NCBI GenBank assembly: GCA_022782405.1
Contig: JALFNK010000011.1
Location: 1-64,000, forward strand
From: Alistipes sp.
Lineage (GTDB): Bacteria; Bacteroidota; Bacteroidia; Bacteroidales; Rikenellaceae
Length of the DNA stretch: 64,000 bases
Reading direction: 5' to 3'
A model generated the notes under the pieces. The model saw only the letters and a list, made by a program, of their open reading frames with translations. It was not told the origin of the DNA and did not search any database. Positions 8,395-15,937 of the stretch are shown one piece after another. The position numbers and the translations under genes are program-made. Within the stretch, counting starts at the first letter, position 1. Every line of letters starts with the position of its first letter.

Positions 8395-9252
8395 TTACGG
8401 CTTTGCAAACCGACTCCGCATCTGTCGGGGCGACGCGCCGAAATTCCGCCGGCAATAATCCGAAAACGTCGAGAGCATATGGAATCCGTTGCGTTCCGCA
8501 ACCTCTCCCAACGGGATGTCCGGATCGCGAAGCATCCGTTCGATTCGCACCCGACGCTGTCTGCGGAGCCAGTCGGAAACGGGCATGCCGAACTCTTGTT
8601 TGAAACGTTTTCGAAAAACGGAGCCGGACATACAACACTCCCGGGCCAAATCTTCACCGGTCGGGACACCTATTATTCTATTTATTGCCGCTTGCACCCG
8701 CTCCCGAAAGCCGAATGGCCGGAAATCGGGGAGGTATTTTTCGAAAAGATGGAAATCCCGCCCGGTCAGAAAGGTCGTGGCGGAGCGTCGATCCGCAGGT
8801 GCGACATAAAGCCGATATTCGCGAAGCATATCCCCCATCATCAGGTTGTAAAGGACATTCAGATGGGGATAATCGTCCTGCCGATTGAGTTGCGACAGAA
8901 TCCGTGCACAGGACAACAGCCCCAGGTTATTCCTCGTCCAACAATAGTGCTGCCAGGTGTCAATGACGTATCCAAGGACCGAATTGTCGGGACAGAACGC
9001 CGCCAGCATATAAAATACGGACTCCTCCCGTGGTTGTTCGGGCGGTACGGGATGGCAGCGGCGAACCTGCCGCACAAGCCAGCGCATGGCCGCAATATTT
9101 CCCGACAACGATTCCAAGGGACTCCAAGTCTCGGGATGCGAGAGATCGACCTGTTTCACCTCTGTCAAAACACGTTTCATCCAGGCATTCCATTCCGTAC
9201 GGAGAGAAGCCTGCTCCAGACATATACACAACCGCCTCATATCATATAGCAT
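8395..9252 (-). CDS. AraC-family transcriptional regulator
   Basis: 285 aa. The C-terminal ~95 residues hold two helix-turn-helix motifs of the AraC/XylS type (GEDLARECCMSGSVFRKRFK and PLGEVAERNGFHMLSTFSDY, then CRRNFGASPRQMRS). The N-terminal ~180 residues match no effector-binding domain that I recognise and contain no cupin motif. A minus-strand -7 box (TATCTTTG) at 9260-9267 would put the transcript start almost on the ATG at 9252, so ATG at 9240 is also possible. It stands alone; its targets cannot be told from context. The 200 bases between it and the convergent YdeI-GNAT gene hold nothing I can identify. Confidence 0.8.
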   Translation of the reverse strand: MLYDMRRLCICLEQASLRTEWNAWMKRVLTEVKQVDLSHPETWSPLESLSGNIAAMRWLVRQVRRCHPVPPEQPREESVFYMLAAFCPDNSVLGYVIDTWQHYCWTRNNLGLLSCARILSQLNRQDDYPHLNVLYNLMMGDMLREYRLYVAPADRRSATTFLTGRDFHLFEKYLPDFRPFGFRERVQAAINRIIGVPTGEDLARECCMSGSVFRKRFKQEFGMPVSDWLRRQRRVRIERMLRDPDIPLGEVAERNGFHMLSTFSDYCRRNFGASPRQMRSRFAKP

Positions 9253-9408
9253 AGGATTTCAAAGATAAGGGATTTTCGGATTGGATACACATCGGATCGG
9301 GTAGAAACACATTCGACACGACACATTCAAACGAATCGCCCAATGGAAGCATTCGATGCATTATTTTTCCCAACATCGGAATATATCGTCCATTTTTACG
9401 CATGGCGC

Positions 9409-9437
9409 TTGCGGATCAAGAAAAAAAACTATATTTG
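9409..9437 (+). promoter_or_regulatory. Promoter of the candidate structured RNA
   Basis: TTG at 9409-9411, an 18-base A-rich spacer, and a perfect -7 box TATATTTG at 9430-9437. This is among the best promoter matches in the window. It is 300 bases from the next start codon, so its transcript begins with a long non-coding stretch. The bases at 9253-9408 before it show no other feature apart from the AraC -7 box. Confidence 0.6.
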
Positions 9438-9443
9438 TAGAAC

Positions 9444-9650
9444 GATTGGGCACAAATCCCGATCGGACACATACGAAGCGTTATGCTGATCTTGTAGTTT
9501 TGGGAACCTGAGAAATTTTCAAACTTGGCACGAGAGATGGCATGGCGGCTTTCACGTTTGCGTGGGCTGCTATCACCATATTCGTGCTAAAGGTAATTCT
9601 CAGGACCTCCAAAACCCAATATGGCCGCAGACCCACGCTTTGTATATATT
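9444..9650 (+). ncRNA. Candidate structured RNA (6S-like rod), identity unproven
   Basis: A short hairpin (GATTGGG at 9444-9450 with CCCGATC at 9458-9464) is followed by a long rod. Paired blocks are GTTTTGG (9497-9503) with CCAAAAC (9609-9615), CCTGAGAA (9507-9514) with TTCTCAGG (9597-9604), GCACGA (9528-9533) with TCGTGC (9582-9587), and an apical CACG/CGTG. A mostly unpaired bubble of about 12 bases on each side separates the second and third blocks. A rod with an internal bubble is the plan of 6S RNA, which mimics an open promoter for RNA polymerase. A strong promoter precedes it. It lacks the signatures of tmRNA, RNase P or SRP RNA. It could instead be the leader of the following gene. 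The 3' end is a guess. Confidence 0.45.
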
Positions 9651-9741
9651 AACTGGGCACACGGTCCTAATTCGGGCGTCAGAACAAGCGAGAACGAATA
9701 AAATGGAATCGATCAATAATAAACCTTAAATTCTTCTATTT

Positions 9742-10398
9742 ATGAAAAAGTTATCACGACTCGCCGCCATTGCCGGCATGACCGCACTGCTTGTCTCATG
9801 CAACAACGTCAGTTCGATGCTCGGAGGTGCCAAGTACCCGGCCGACCAGGCGGAAACCTACGCCAAAGCGGTCGAAATCCTCAAGGAAAAGGTCGACACG
9901 ACGAAGTTCAAGATTTTTGCCATGCGTTTCAACGAGCGCGAGGAGCTGTCGAACGACTTGAGCAATATCTCGCTCGACATGGTCAATGCGGACAACTATG
10001 CCTTCCGCCAGGCATACTACATGGATGGCCGCGTCGGGCAGATGAACGACTACTCGACGAGCGTCAATGAGATCGACTACGCAAAGATCAAGGGCATCAG
10101 CCTTTCGAAAATCGACCCGGCAGCGATCGGACGCCAGATCGAAGAGGCCAAACAGCTCCTGCCCGAGGGACACACTTTCAAATCGATAAGTGTTTATCAA
10201 ATCGACGAAGTGCTTCCCCGAAGCACCGGCATGATGAACCGAGGCAAAAATATCGGCGGCCAGGAGGCCAACTTCAAGATCTGCTTCACGGAAGACGGCA
10301 AAGAAACCGAGACCTCCGGCGGTCAGGTGACGCACCTCTACTACGAAGCCAATATCATCGTCAATCCCGACGGTTCGATTACGCCCGAAGAAGAATAA
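9742..10398 (+). CDS. Hypothetical lipoprotein
   Basis: 218 aa with a lipoprotein signal peptide: MKKLSRLAAIAGMTALLVSC, lipid-modified Cys at residue 20. The mature part is acidic and ends in TPEEE. I do not recognise a family. It is the first gene of a tight run (22-base gap to the next, then 12) with two cytoplasmic-looking proteins carrying YbjN-like domains, so it may be the envelope partner of that system (inference). The long upstream region contains the candidate structured RNA. Confidence 0.7.
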   Translation: MKKLSRLAAIAGMTALLVSCNNVSSMLGGAKYPADQAETYAKAVEILKEKVDTTKFKIFAMRFNEREELSNDLSNISLDMVNADNYAFRQAYYMDGRVGQMNDYSTSVNEIDYAKIKGISLSKIDPAAIGRQIEEAKQLLPEGHTFKSISVYQIDEVLPRSTGMMNRGKNIGGQEANFKICFTEDGKETETSGGQVTHLYYEANIIVNPDGSITPEEE

Positions 10399-10420
10399 CC
10401 GTTAAACCCGATAACGACCT

Positions 10421-11779
10421 ATGAAACGTACACTTCCCTTTATTGCGCCGGTCAAGGACTCTACGCAGAGTGCCATGCAGCGCGACCTTTATGACAAGAG
10501 CATCGACCTGTACGGTGAAGAGAAATACATCGAGGCATTCCACACGCTGCTCGACCACCTCAATCCCGAATTCCGCACCAAGTACGGCAATGCCGAGGGG
10601 ACGGAGTTCCACCTTCCGCACGGCTCCATCGTCGTCAACGTACGTCTCGACAACGAGATGATGTACATCGACGCCGACTTTCTGAACCTTCCGGCCAAGG
10701 GTCGTGTAGCCATGCTGCGCCAGGTGGCCGACATGAACATCAACCGACTGCTGCTGCCGCGCTTTACGAAGGAGGGCGATCGTCTGAAAATGGAGTACCA
10801 CTGCCCGCTTACGGAGACGCATCCCCACAAGATCGTCAACATCCTGCAGAACATCTGCCGAGTGGGCGACCGCTACGACGACGAATTCTGCACGAAATTC
10901 GGAGCCACGCGCTGCTATGAACCGCGCGTAACACCTTATCCTGCCGAGACCGTAGACCGCATCTATGAGGCGATTCAGTCGCTTGTCAAAGCGACGCTCG
11001 ACGCTGTCAAGGAATACAACGACCAACGACGCTACGGCTATTCGTGGAACGTGATCGACACGACGTTCTATCAGATCTCCTACTTCGCACAGCCGCAAGG
11101 TCAGTTGGCCAACGAGATCGACAAGGCCGTCGAGGATATGGACGAAGAGTTGCCCGTAGCCGAATTGGTTATGAAGGGCATGGCATTCCTGCAAAAACTG
11201 CTCGACATGCCGAAGGAGAAGCTGTCCGAGGATCTCTACTATGTCGATACGCTCGTCTCGATCAAGGGCCCGTCGTCGCTGCAGAACGTGCAGGAGAACA
11301 TGAAGGACGTTTATGAGGAGGCCACGGCCGCCATGCAGAACAAGGACTTCGAGCGAGCCGCCGTGCGCATCTGCTACAAGTTCTACGAAGCCTACTTCTA
11401 CAACGACATGCAGGACGACCTGAACGTCATTTTCGTAAAGGCATTGCGTGAAGCGGCCGAGCAGCCGATGGAAAAAGCCGCTGAAATCCTGTGGACAGCA
11501 CTGGACAAGGTCATGGACGGCGAAATCGAGGAGGAGGACGATGGCGGATTCTTCTCCGGTGTCATGGAAGGCAACCCGATGGCTCAGCAGATGATGGAGC
11601 AGGTGCAGGCGCAAGCACAGGCCATGCAACAGAAAATGGTCGAGGCAATGGGCGGCGACGAGATCCAGGAGTTGCAGAAGAAGATGACCGAGGCAATGAC
11701 GCGCGGCGACATGGCCGAGTACATGCGTCTGGCCGGCGAGCTGCAACAGAAAATGATGAGCGGATTCTTCAACAACTAA
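10421..11779 (+). CDS. Hypothetical protein with an N-terminal YbjN-like domain
   Basis: 452 aa with no signal peptide or membrane segment, so probably cytoplasmic. Residues ~25-155 look like a YbjN/TY-chap-type domain, a fold related to type III secretion chaperones: HLPHGSIVVNVRLDNEMMYI, then a helix KGRVAMLRQVADMNINRLLL and a second set of strands. The middle (~170-385) is helical and acidic. The tail is rich in Met and Gln (QMMEQVQAQAQAMQQKMVEA) and probably forms a coiled coil or amphipathic helix. It lies 12 bases before the protease gene, which carries a similar domain. The domain call rests on pattern, not on a database match. Confidence 0.65.
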   Translation: MKRTLPFIAPVKDSTQSAMQRDLYDKSIDLYGEEKYIEAFHTLLDHLNPEFRTKYGNAEGTEFHLPHGSIVVNVRLDNEMMYIDADFLNLPAKGRVAMLRQVADMNINRLLLPRFTKEGDRLKMEYHCPLTETHPHKIVNILQNICRVGDRYDDEFCTKFGATRCYEPRVTPYPAETVDRIYEAIQSLVKATLDAVKEYNDQRRYGYSWNVIDTTFYQISYFAQPQGQLANEIDKAVEDMDEELPVAELVMKGMAFLQKLLDMPKEKLSEDLYYVDTLVSIKGPSSLQNVQENMKDVYEEATAAMQNKDFERAAVRICYKFYEAYFYNDMQDDLNVIFVKALREAAEQPMEKAAEILWTALDKVMDGEIEEEDDGGFFSGVMEGNPMAQQMMEQVQAQAQAMQQKMVEAMGGDEIQELQKKMTEAMTRGDMAEYMRLAGELQQKMMSGFFNN

Positions 11780-11791
11780 ACACGAGTTACC

Positions 11792-12883
11792 ATGGAACAG
11801 AATATTTATAGCGTAGTATTCAAGGTTACGCATGCCGGAGGGTCCGGAAGCTGCTTCTACCTGAAAGACAAGAATCTTTTCGTCACGAACTACCATGTGG
11901 TCGAAGGTTTCCACACCGTAGCCGTGCACGACAACGACCGCAATCCCTATCTGGCGAAGGTCGTGCTCGTGAACCCGACGTTGGACATCGCCCTGTTGGC
12001 CGTCGATCACGATTTCTCGGCTCTGCCGGAGTTGAACCTCGCAGCCAATGATACGCTCTCGATCAGCAACAAGATCCGCGTGGCGGGTTATCCCTACGGC
12101 ATGCCCTTCACCGTCACCGAAGGTACCGTCTCCTCGCCCAAGCAGTTGATGAACGGGCAGTACTACATCCAGACCGATGCCGCGGTGAACCCCGGAAATT
12201 CCGGAGGTCCGATCATCAACGAGAAGAACGAAGTGGTCGGCATTACGGTGAGCAAGTTCACCAACTCCGATGCAGACAACATGGGATTCGGCATCCGCGT
12301 CGAAACGCTGCACAAGCTCTTCGATTCGCTCGGCGAACTGGACCGCGACTGCTTCCAGGTGCAGTGCGAAAGCTGCGACGAGTTGATAGCCGACGAAGAG
12401 GAGTTCTGCCCCTCGTGCGGCGAGAAACTTCCCGAAGGGGTCTTCGAGGAGCGCCAGCTCTCGCCCCTGAGCGAGTTCTGCGAGGCAGCCATCGAGAAGA
12501 TGGGCATCAATCCCGTGCTGGCCCGCGACGGCAACGAGGCATGGCTCTTCCACAAGGGCAGTTCCGAGATCCGCCTCTTCGTTTATGACCGCACCTACCT
12601 GTTCGCTGTCTCACCGATCAACCTCCTGCCCAAGAAGGATGTGGAGAAGGTGTTGGACTACATGCTCGACACGGATTTCTATCCCTACAAGCTCGGCATC
12701 GAGGGACGACAGATCTATATCTGCTATCGCGGACATCTGGCCGACATCTCGGAGAAGTCCGAAGAGCGCATCCAACAGAACCTCGTTCACCTGGCTGAAA
12801 AAGCCGACGAGATGGACAATATGATGGTCGAGCAGTTCGGCTGCGAGTTCTCGGCCTATTCGAAACAGGACAACGAGGCATAG
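11792..12883 (+). CDS. Cytoplasmic trypsin-like protease with zinc ribbon and YbjN-like C-terminus
   Basis: 363 aa in three parts. Residues 1-185 are an S1C (HtrA-like) trypsin fold with the full triad: His35 in VTNYHVVEG, Asp65 in NPTLDIALLA, Ser137 in NPGNSGGPI. There is no PDZ domain and no signal peptide, unlike periplasmic DegP/HtrA. Residues 190-212 form a zinc ribbon with CESC and CPSC (Cys192, 195, 206, 209). Residues ~225-355 have the strand-helix pattern of a YbjN-like domain (KKDVEKVLDYMLDTDFYPYK, GIEGRQIYICYRG). The neighbouring upstream protein shares the last domain, suggesting that they work together. The target is unknown. This combination is unusual for a bacterial protease. 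Confidence 0.75.
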   Translation: MEQNIYSVVFKVTHAGGSGSCFYLKDKNLFVTNYHVVEGFHTVAVHDNDRNPYLAKVVLVNPTLDIALLAVDHDFSALPELNLAANDTLSISNKIRVAGYPYGMPFTVTEGTVSSPKQLMNGQYYIQTDAAVNPGNSGGPIINEKNEVVGITVSKFTNSDADNMGFGIRVETLHKLFDSLGELDRDCFQVQCESCDELIADEEEFCPSCGEKLPEGVFEERQLSPLSEFCEAAIEKMGINPVLARDGNEAWLFHKGSSEIRLFVYDRTYLFAVSPINLLPKKDVEKVLDYMLDTDFYPYKLGIEGRQIYICYRGHLADISEKSEERIQQNLVHLAEKADEMDNMMVEQFGCEFSAYSKQDNEA

Positions 12884-12917
12884 GCCCCCAAAAACACATT
12901 ACGACAACCGGACCAAA

Positions 12918-12965
12918 CCGGACTCTTCCGACAGGCGGATAACACGGCCTGTCGGAAGAGTCCGG
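12918..12965 (+). other. Long perfect hairpin (19-bp stem), possible terminator or processing site
   Basis: CCGGACTCTTCCGACAGGC (12918-12936) is exactly complementary to 12947-12965, with a 10-base loop. It sits between the protease gene and the small membrane protein gene. There is no T-run after either arm, so classic intrinsic termination is not certain. It could block exonucleases or partly separate the downstream gene. Confidence 0.7.
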
Positions 12966-13011
12966 CAACAACGGGCCGATCCATCCATTTTCATCAAACA
13001 ACCACCAAACC

Positions 13012-13470
13012 ATGAAAAGCTTCAATTACGCATCTACCTCTTCGATCAAGGAGAATCTGACCTCGCTGATTCTGGGTGTCGCCCTGATCGTCATTCCCAT
13101 TGTGTACCCCTTCGGTATCCGAATCGGCGCCAAGCCGATTCTCGGGCCGGTGCCGACGACGATCCTCATGATCATCGCCGGTCTCTACATGCTCTACACG
13201 GCATACCGCAAGATTCGCCAGGCCCGGGCACTGTCGGCAAAGGGTGGAGTCATCACTGTGGATGACAATCAGGTAACCTATCCGATAATCCGCAAAGGCA
13301 GTGTCGAGCAGGAGAACTTCTCGATCGCCGAGGTTTCGGAGACTTCGTACGACGAGGAGGACGGCATACTGACCGTAGCGCTCAACGACGGCAAGACAAT
13401 CAAGTTCGACGTCGATTTCTTCGACAGCCTCGACCAGCTCAAAGAATTCGCCGCCCTTCTCCAAAAATAA
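13012..13470 (+). CDS. Small two-helix membrane protein, hypothetical
   Basis: 152 aa. Two membrane segments are visible near the N-terminus (~17-36, LTSLILGVALIVIPIVYPF; ~48-65, TTILMIIAGLYMLYTAY). A soluble C-terminal domain of mainly beta character follows (VITVDDNQVTYPII, GILTVALNDGKTIKFDV). The pattern resembles the PH-like or DUF-type small membrane proteins common in Bacteroidetes, but I cannot name it. It follows the protease gene by 128 bases, with a strong hairpin between, and may belong to the same operon at a lower level. Confidence 0.65.
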   Translation: MKSFNYASTSSIKENLTSLILGVALIVIPIVYPFGIRIGAKPILGPVPTTILMIIAGLYMLYTAYRKIRQARALSAKGGVITVDDNQVTYPIIRKGSVEQENFSIAEVSETSYDEEDGILTVALNDGKTIKFDVDFFDSLDQLKEFAALLQK

Positions 13471-13499
13471 TTTCCGAAGAGCCGACAAAAAGGATTATA

Positions 13500-13739
13500 T
13501 GACCGAACGACAGCATCTGGGCGACAGGCGAAGCTTGGCAATGTTGCTCACCGTACCGTTCGGTATTTTACCGGACGCGGTACACACCATCCCGGAGCGA
13601 AGTGATCCTTGCCTGCTTCGGCGGCAAACATCCGGGCGGTAATCTGCGACTCATCTGGACAACTATGGTCGTCATTGCATGCATCGAATGTTTTCTGATG
13701 CCGCATTTCGGAATATGGAAGATCAGCCTGACCGAGTAA
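13500..13739 (+). pseudogene. Possible degraded small ORF
   Basis: This stretch has two overlapping readings and neither is a convincing gene. One starts with ATG at 13500 and stops early, giving about 47 codons. The other frame runs open to TAA at 13737-13739 without a start and ends in a hydrophobic segment (LIWTTMVVIACIECFLM). The pattern suggests a small membrane-protein gene broken by a frameshift, but I recognise no family, so this is weak. The rest of 13471-13833 holds only an AT-rich leader with a near-miss -7 box (TAACTTTA at 13797). Confidence 0.2.
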
Positions 13740-13833
13740 TTTTCCTGCCCAACCGCAATTTTTCAATTTCGAGATTCTTTTTCCGTTTAATTTCAATAAC
13801 TTTACAACATCCAATCCTTCAATTATCCGGGCT

Positions 13834-14487
13834 ATGAATCCACGAATCATCCGCACCATACTGCTGTTGTTTCTGTGTATAACAACCGTTTCTGTCGCAA
13901 AGGCCGCCTCTACGGTTCAGGGACGCATATATCTCAAGGACGGCAGGGTCGTCGAATGCAGCGAGAAGGACCGCATCAAGCTACCCAAACATGCACAAGA
14001 TGTCAAACTTCTGCGCCGGGCCTTCTACAAAGACAAGAGCAAGGAGGTTTACCGCTATGAAGAAATCGACTCGATCGTCTGCTGGCACGCCACAGCTCCC
14101 GAACATCCCCAGAAGTTCATCCCGGCACCCGGGGTCGGCTGGCTGTGGGTCTACTTCGAGACCCCACATATCTGCGTCGGCGTCTTCGCGCAGAAGGGTT
14201 ATGGCGTCGATTCGAACGGCGGCATCGAGGTGCTGGTCAAGTACCGCTCGCTGAGCCGCTCCCGCACTGCTTACTACCTGCGCAAAACGGGTGAGACGGA
14301 GTTCTACGATGCCGGATCAGCCAGCCGCCGGGGCAAGGACCGCTTCCGCGAATCGGTAGCCGCTTATGTGGCCGATGATCCCGCACTTGCCGAACAGATC
14401 CTGCAATCGGAGACCTCCGACCGCAGCCGCACCATTCTGATGCTCGAAGCCTACAGACCCGAAGAAAATCAAATGTTTAACAACTAA
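13834..14487 (+). CDS. Secreted hypothetical protein, paralogue of the next gene
   Basis: 217 aa with a signal peptide (IIRTILLLFLCITTVSVAKA, cleavage near residue 24). The mature N-terminus (GRIYLKDGRVVECSEKDRIK) is followed by YEEIDSIVCWHATAPEHPQ, a pattern that recurs as YTADDVVSIDYVETTADHP in the next protein. This pattern of a short strand-rich domain with a 'DGxVVEC' start is common in Bacteroidetes secreted proteins of unknown role. The rest has no recognised motif. It lies 13 bases before its paralogue. Confidence 0.65.
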   Translation: MNPRIIRTILLLFLCITTVSVAKAASTVQGRIYLKDGRVVECSEKDRIKLPKHAQDVKLLRRAFYKDKSKEVYRYEEIDSIVCWHATAPEHPQKFIPAPGVGWLWVYFETPHICVGVFAQKGYGVDSNGGIEVLVKYRSLSRSRTAYYLRKTGETEFYDAGSASRRGKDRFRESVAAYVADDPALAEQILQSETSDRSRTILMLEAYRPEENQMFNN

Positions 14488-14500
14488 CCGGAGAGACTGC

Positions 14501-15250
14501 ATGAAACACTTTTTTATTTGCACATTGGCAGTTGTTGCCACCATCGGCATGATCTTTCGCGCCGAAGCAAAGGATCCCGAAGATGCGGAATCAGACCATG
14601 TGATCATCACCCTCAAATCGGGCGAGAAAGTCGACTGCTATGTCCATCGCGGCTGGCACGCCGAAAACTCGGTATTCAAGAAGGAGAACTACTCGTTCAA
14701 AGTTACAAAAACACCCGATGACAAGGAGCCGATCGAATATACGGCCGATGACGTCGTGAGCATCGACTATGTCGAGACGACCGCGGACCATCCGGACGGT
14801 CTGCGCTGGGAGTCGCATCCGCTTGCCAAGCCCAACTTCTCAAGCCGCTACCATACGATGCAGGTGCTCTTCTGCGTCAACAAAGTGGGCAAGAATGCTA
14901 CGACATACTGGTGGAAAATCTGGGTGGCATCGGGATTCAATGGCATGGGCCGTTCGCTCCAGACCAACTACGGCATCCGCTTCCACAACGATCCTGAGGG
15001 GATTGTATACCCTTACATGCTGGTCAATTCGGTGCTGATGAAGGATCGATACCCGGGTCTGCAGGATTTCTGCAAAAAATGGTTCAAAGGGCCCGAGGGA
15101 AAGGTTCACGACAAGGAGGCCGAAGAGAATGACTCATGGATCCTCGACATGTATGACGCCTATTTGGAGCAGATGGGCGACGAAGCGGCAAATCTACCGT
15201 ATCCAATTCCCGACAAGAAAGCCGGCAAGAAAAAGGCCGACAAGGAGTAA
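14501..15250 (+). CDS. Secreted hypothetical protein, paralogue of the preceding gene
   Basis: 249 aa with a signal peptide (FFICTLAVVATIGMIFRAEA, cleavage near residue 23). Its beginning (VIITLKSGEKVDCYVHRGWH) and YTADDVVSIDYVETTADHP parallel the preceding protein, so the two probably arose by duplication and then diverged. The C-terminus is Lys-rich (KKAGKKKADKE). Function is unknown. It is encoded just before, and convergent with, an Imm17-like membrane protein gene. Confidence 0.65.
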   Translation: MKHFFICTLAVVATIGMIFRAEAKDPEDAESDHVIITLKSGEKVDCYVHRGWHAENSVFKKENYSFKVTKTPDDKEPIEYTADDVVSIDYVETTADHPDGLRWESHPLAKPNFSSRYHTMQVLFCVNKVGKNATTYWWKIWVASGFNGMGRSLQTNYGIRFHNDPEGIVYPYMLVNSVLMKDRYPGLQDFCKKWFKGPEGKVHDKEAEENDSWILDMYDAYLEQMGDEAANLPYPIPDKKAGKKKADKE

Positions 15251-15329
15251 ATGTCGAGTCAACACCGGGTTCCGCGATCGGGAACGCCATCTGGCACCAT
15301 CCCGCCTCGCGGAACTCGCTTTTCATGTA

Positions 15330-15602
15330 TTATCGTCCGGTTGTGAAAAACAGACAAAACACAAGAAGAAGCATCAGTACGAGGAGAGCTCCGAGAAAGA
15401 AACGATAGGTTTTCGGTCCAAGCAGATTCAACAGGAAATTGCCGCGACAACTTCCCGGACGCGAATAGGTCCATTCCCATCCACAGATAATGCCGATCAG
15501 CCAGACGAACAGGATCACGGCAGCAATCAGATAACCGTAATGCGGATTGTCGGGCAACAGGCCAGACAGAAATACACTCGAATCGGTTGACACTGGGTCC
15601 AT
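15330..15602 (-). CDS. Imm17-like immunity protein (small two-helix membrane protein)
   Basis: 90 aa from ATG at 15602. Two membrane helices flank a conserved-looking loop: GYLIAAVILFVWLIGIICGW, then EWTYSRPGSCRGNFLLNLLG, GPKTYRFFLGAL, and a final hydrophobic run. This layout (helix, W-x-W-type end, GRxxNxxLxxxGRxxYR-like loop, helix) resembles the Imm17 family of polymorphic-toxin immunity proteins. The frame extends upstream to 15701, but the extra residues do not fit the family. No toxin gene is seen beside it. A minus-strand -7 box lies at 15679-15686. The family call is from memory of the pattern. Confidence 0.55.
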   Translation of the reverse strand: MDPVSTDSSVFLSGLLPDNPHYGYLIAAVILFVWLIGIICGWEWTYSRPGSCRGNFLLNLLGPKTYRFFLGALLVLMLLLVFCLFFTTGR

Positions 15603-15937
15603 GTCTGTCAGTTTAATCTTTCCGAAAGGAGACTGCCTGCATTCAATACCATATAAGTGCTCATATTTCTCCGGAGAACAAATATACGAATAGCCATTCA
15701 AATACCATCATTTTAGGAATCGAGCCTATGCAAAAGACACATGGAAGGAACGTCTGTCTTTCACAATGTCGATGGCAGACGGGCAACAACAGGAGGCTCC
15801 GAATTCGCGTACCCAAACGGGGATGAAGCTGAGGAAACCCGGTATATGCCGACAAACGCGGGATTCACCAGAAAGCGGCAAGCCATACGGAAGCAACGAT
15901 CGGTCAAGCACTGTTTTTATTCGTTCTTCGGAGAGTT
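15603..15937. other. Intergenic region with no convincing gene
   Basis: Short frames exist on both strands, but none has a plausible start or family pattern. The only feature I see is a minus-strand -7 box (TATATTTG) at 15679-15686, placed to drive the Imm17-like gene with a leader of about 70 bases. The remainder is unexplained and may be decayed coding sequence. Confidence 0.4.

Noticed and set aside
9525-9541. Sigma-54-like sequence TTGGCACGAGAGATGGC
   Set aside because: It has the -24-like part but GG instead of GC 10 bases later, and it lies inside the paired rod of the candidate RNA.
10379-12553. 724-codon minus-strand open frame
   Set aside because: It is opposite the YbjN-like and protease genes, which have intact domains and a complete catalytic triad. 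The minus reading is a shadow of high-GC codon use.
13834-15937. Polymorphic toxin partner for the Imm17-like protein
   Set aside because: I looked for an Rhs/YD-repeat, LXG, VgrG-linked or other toxin domain around the gene. The neighbours are small secreted proteins without recognisable toxin motifs, and an outer-membrane barrel.
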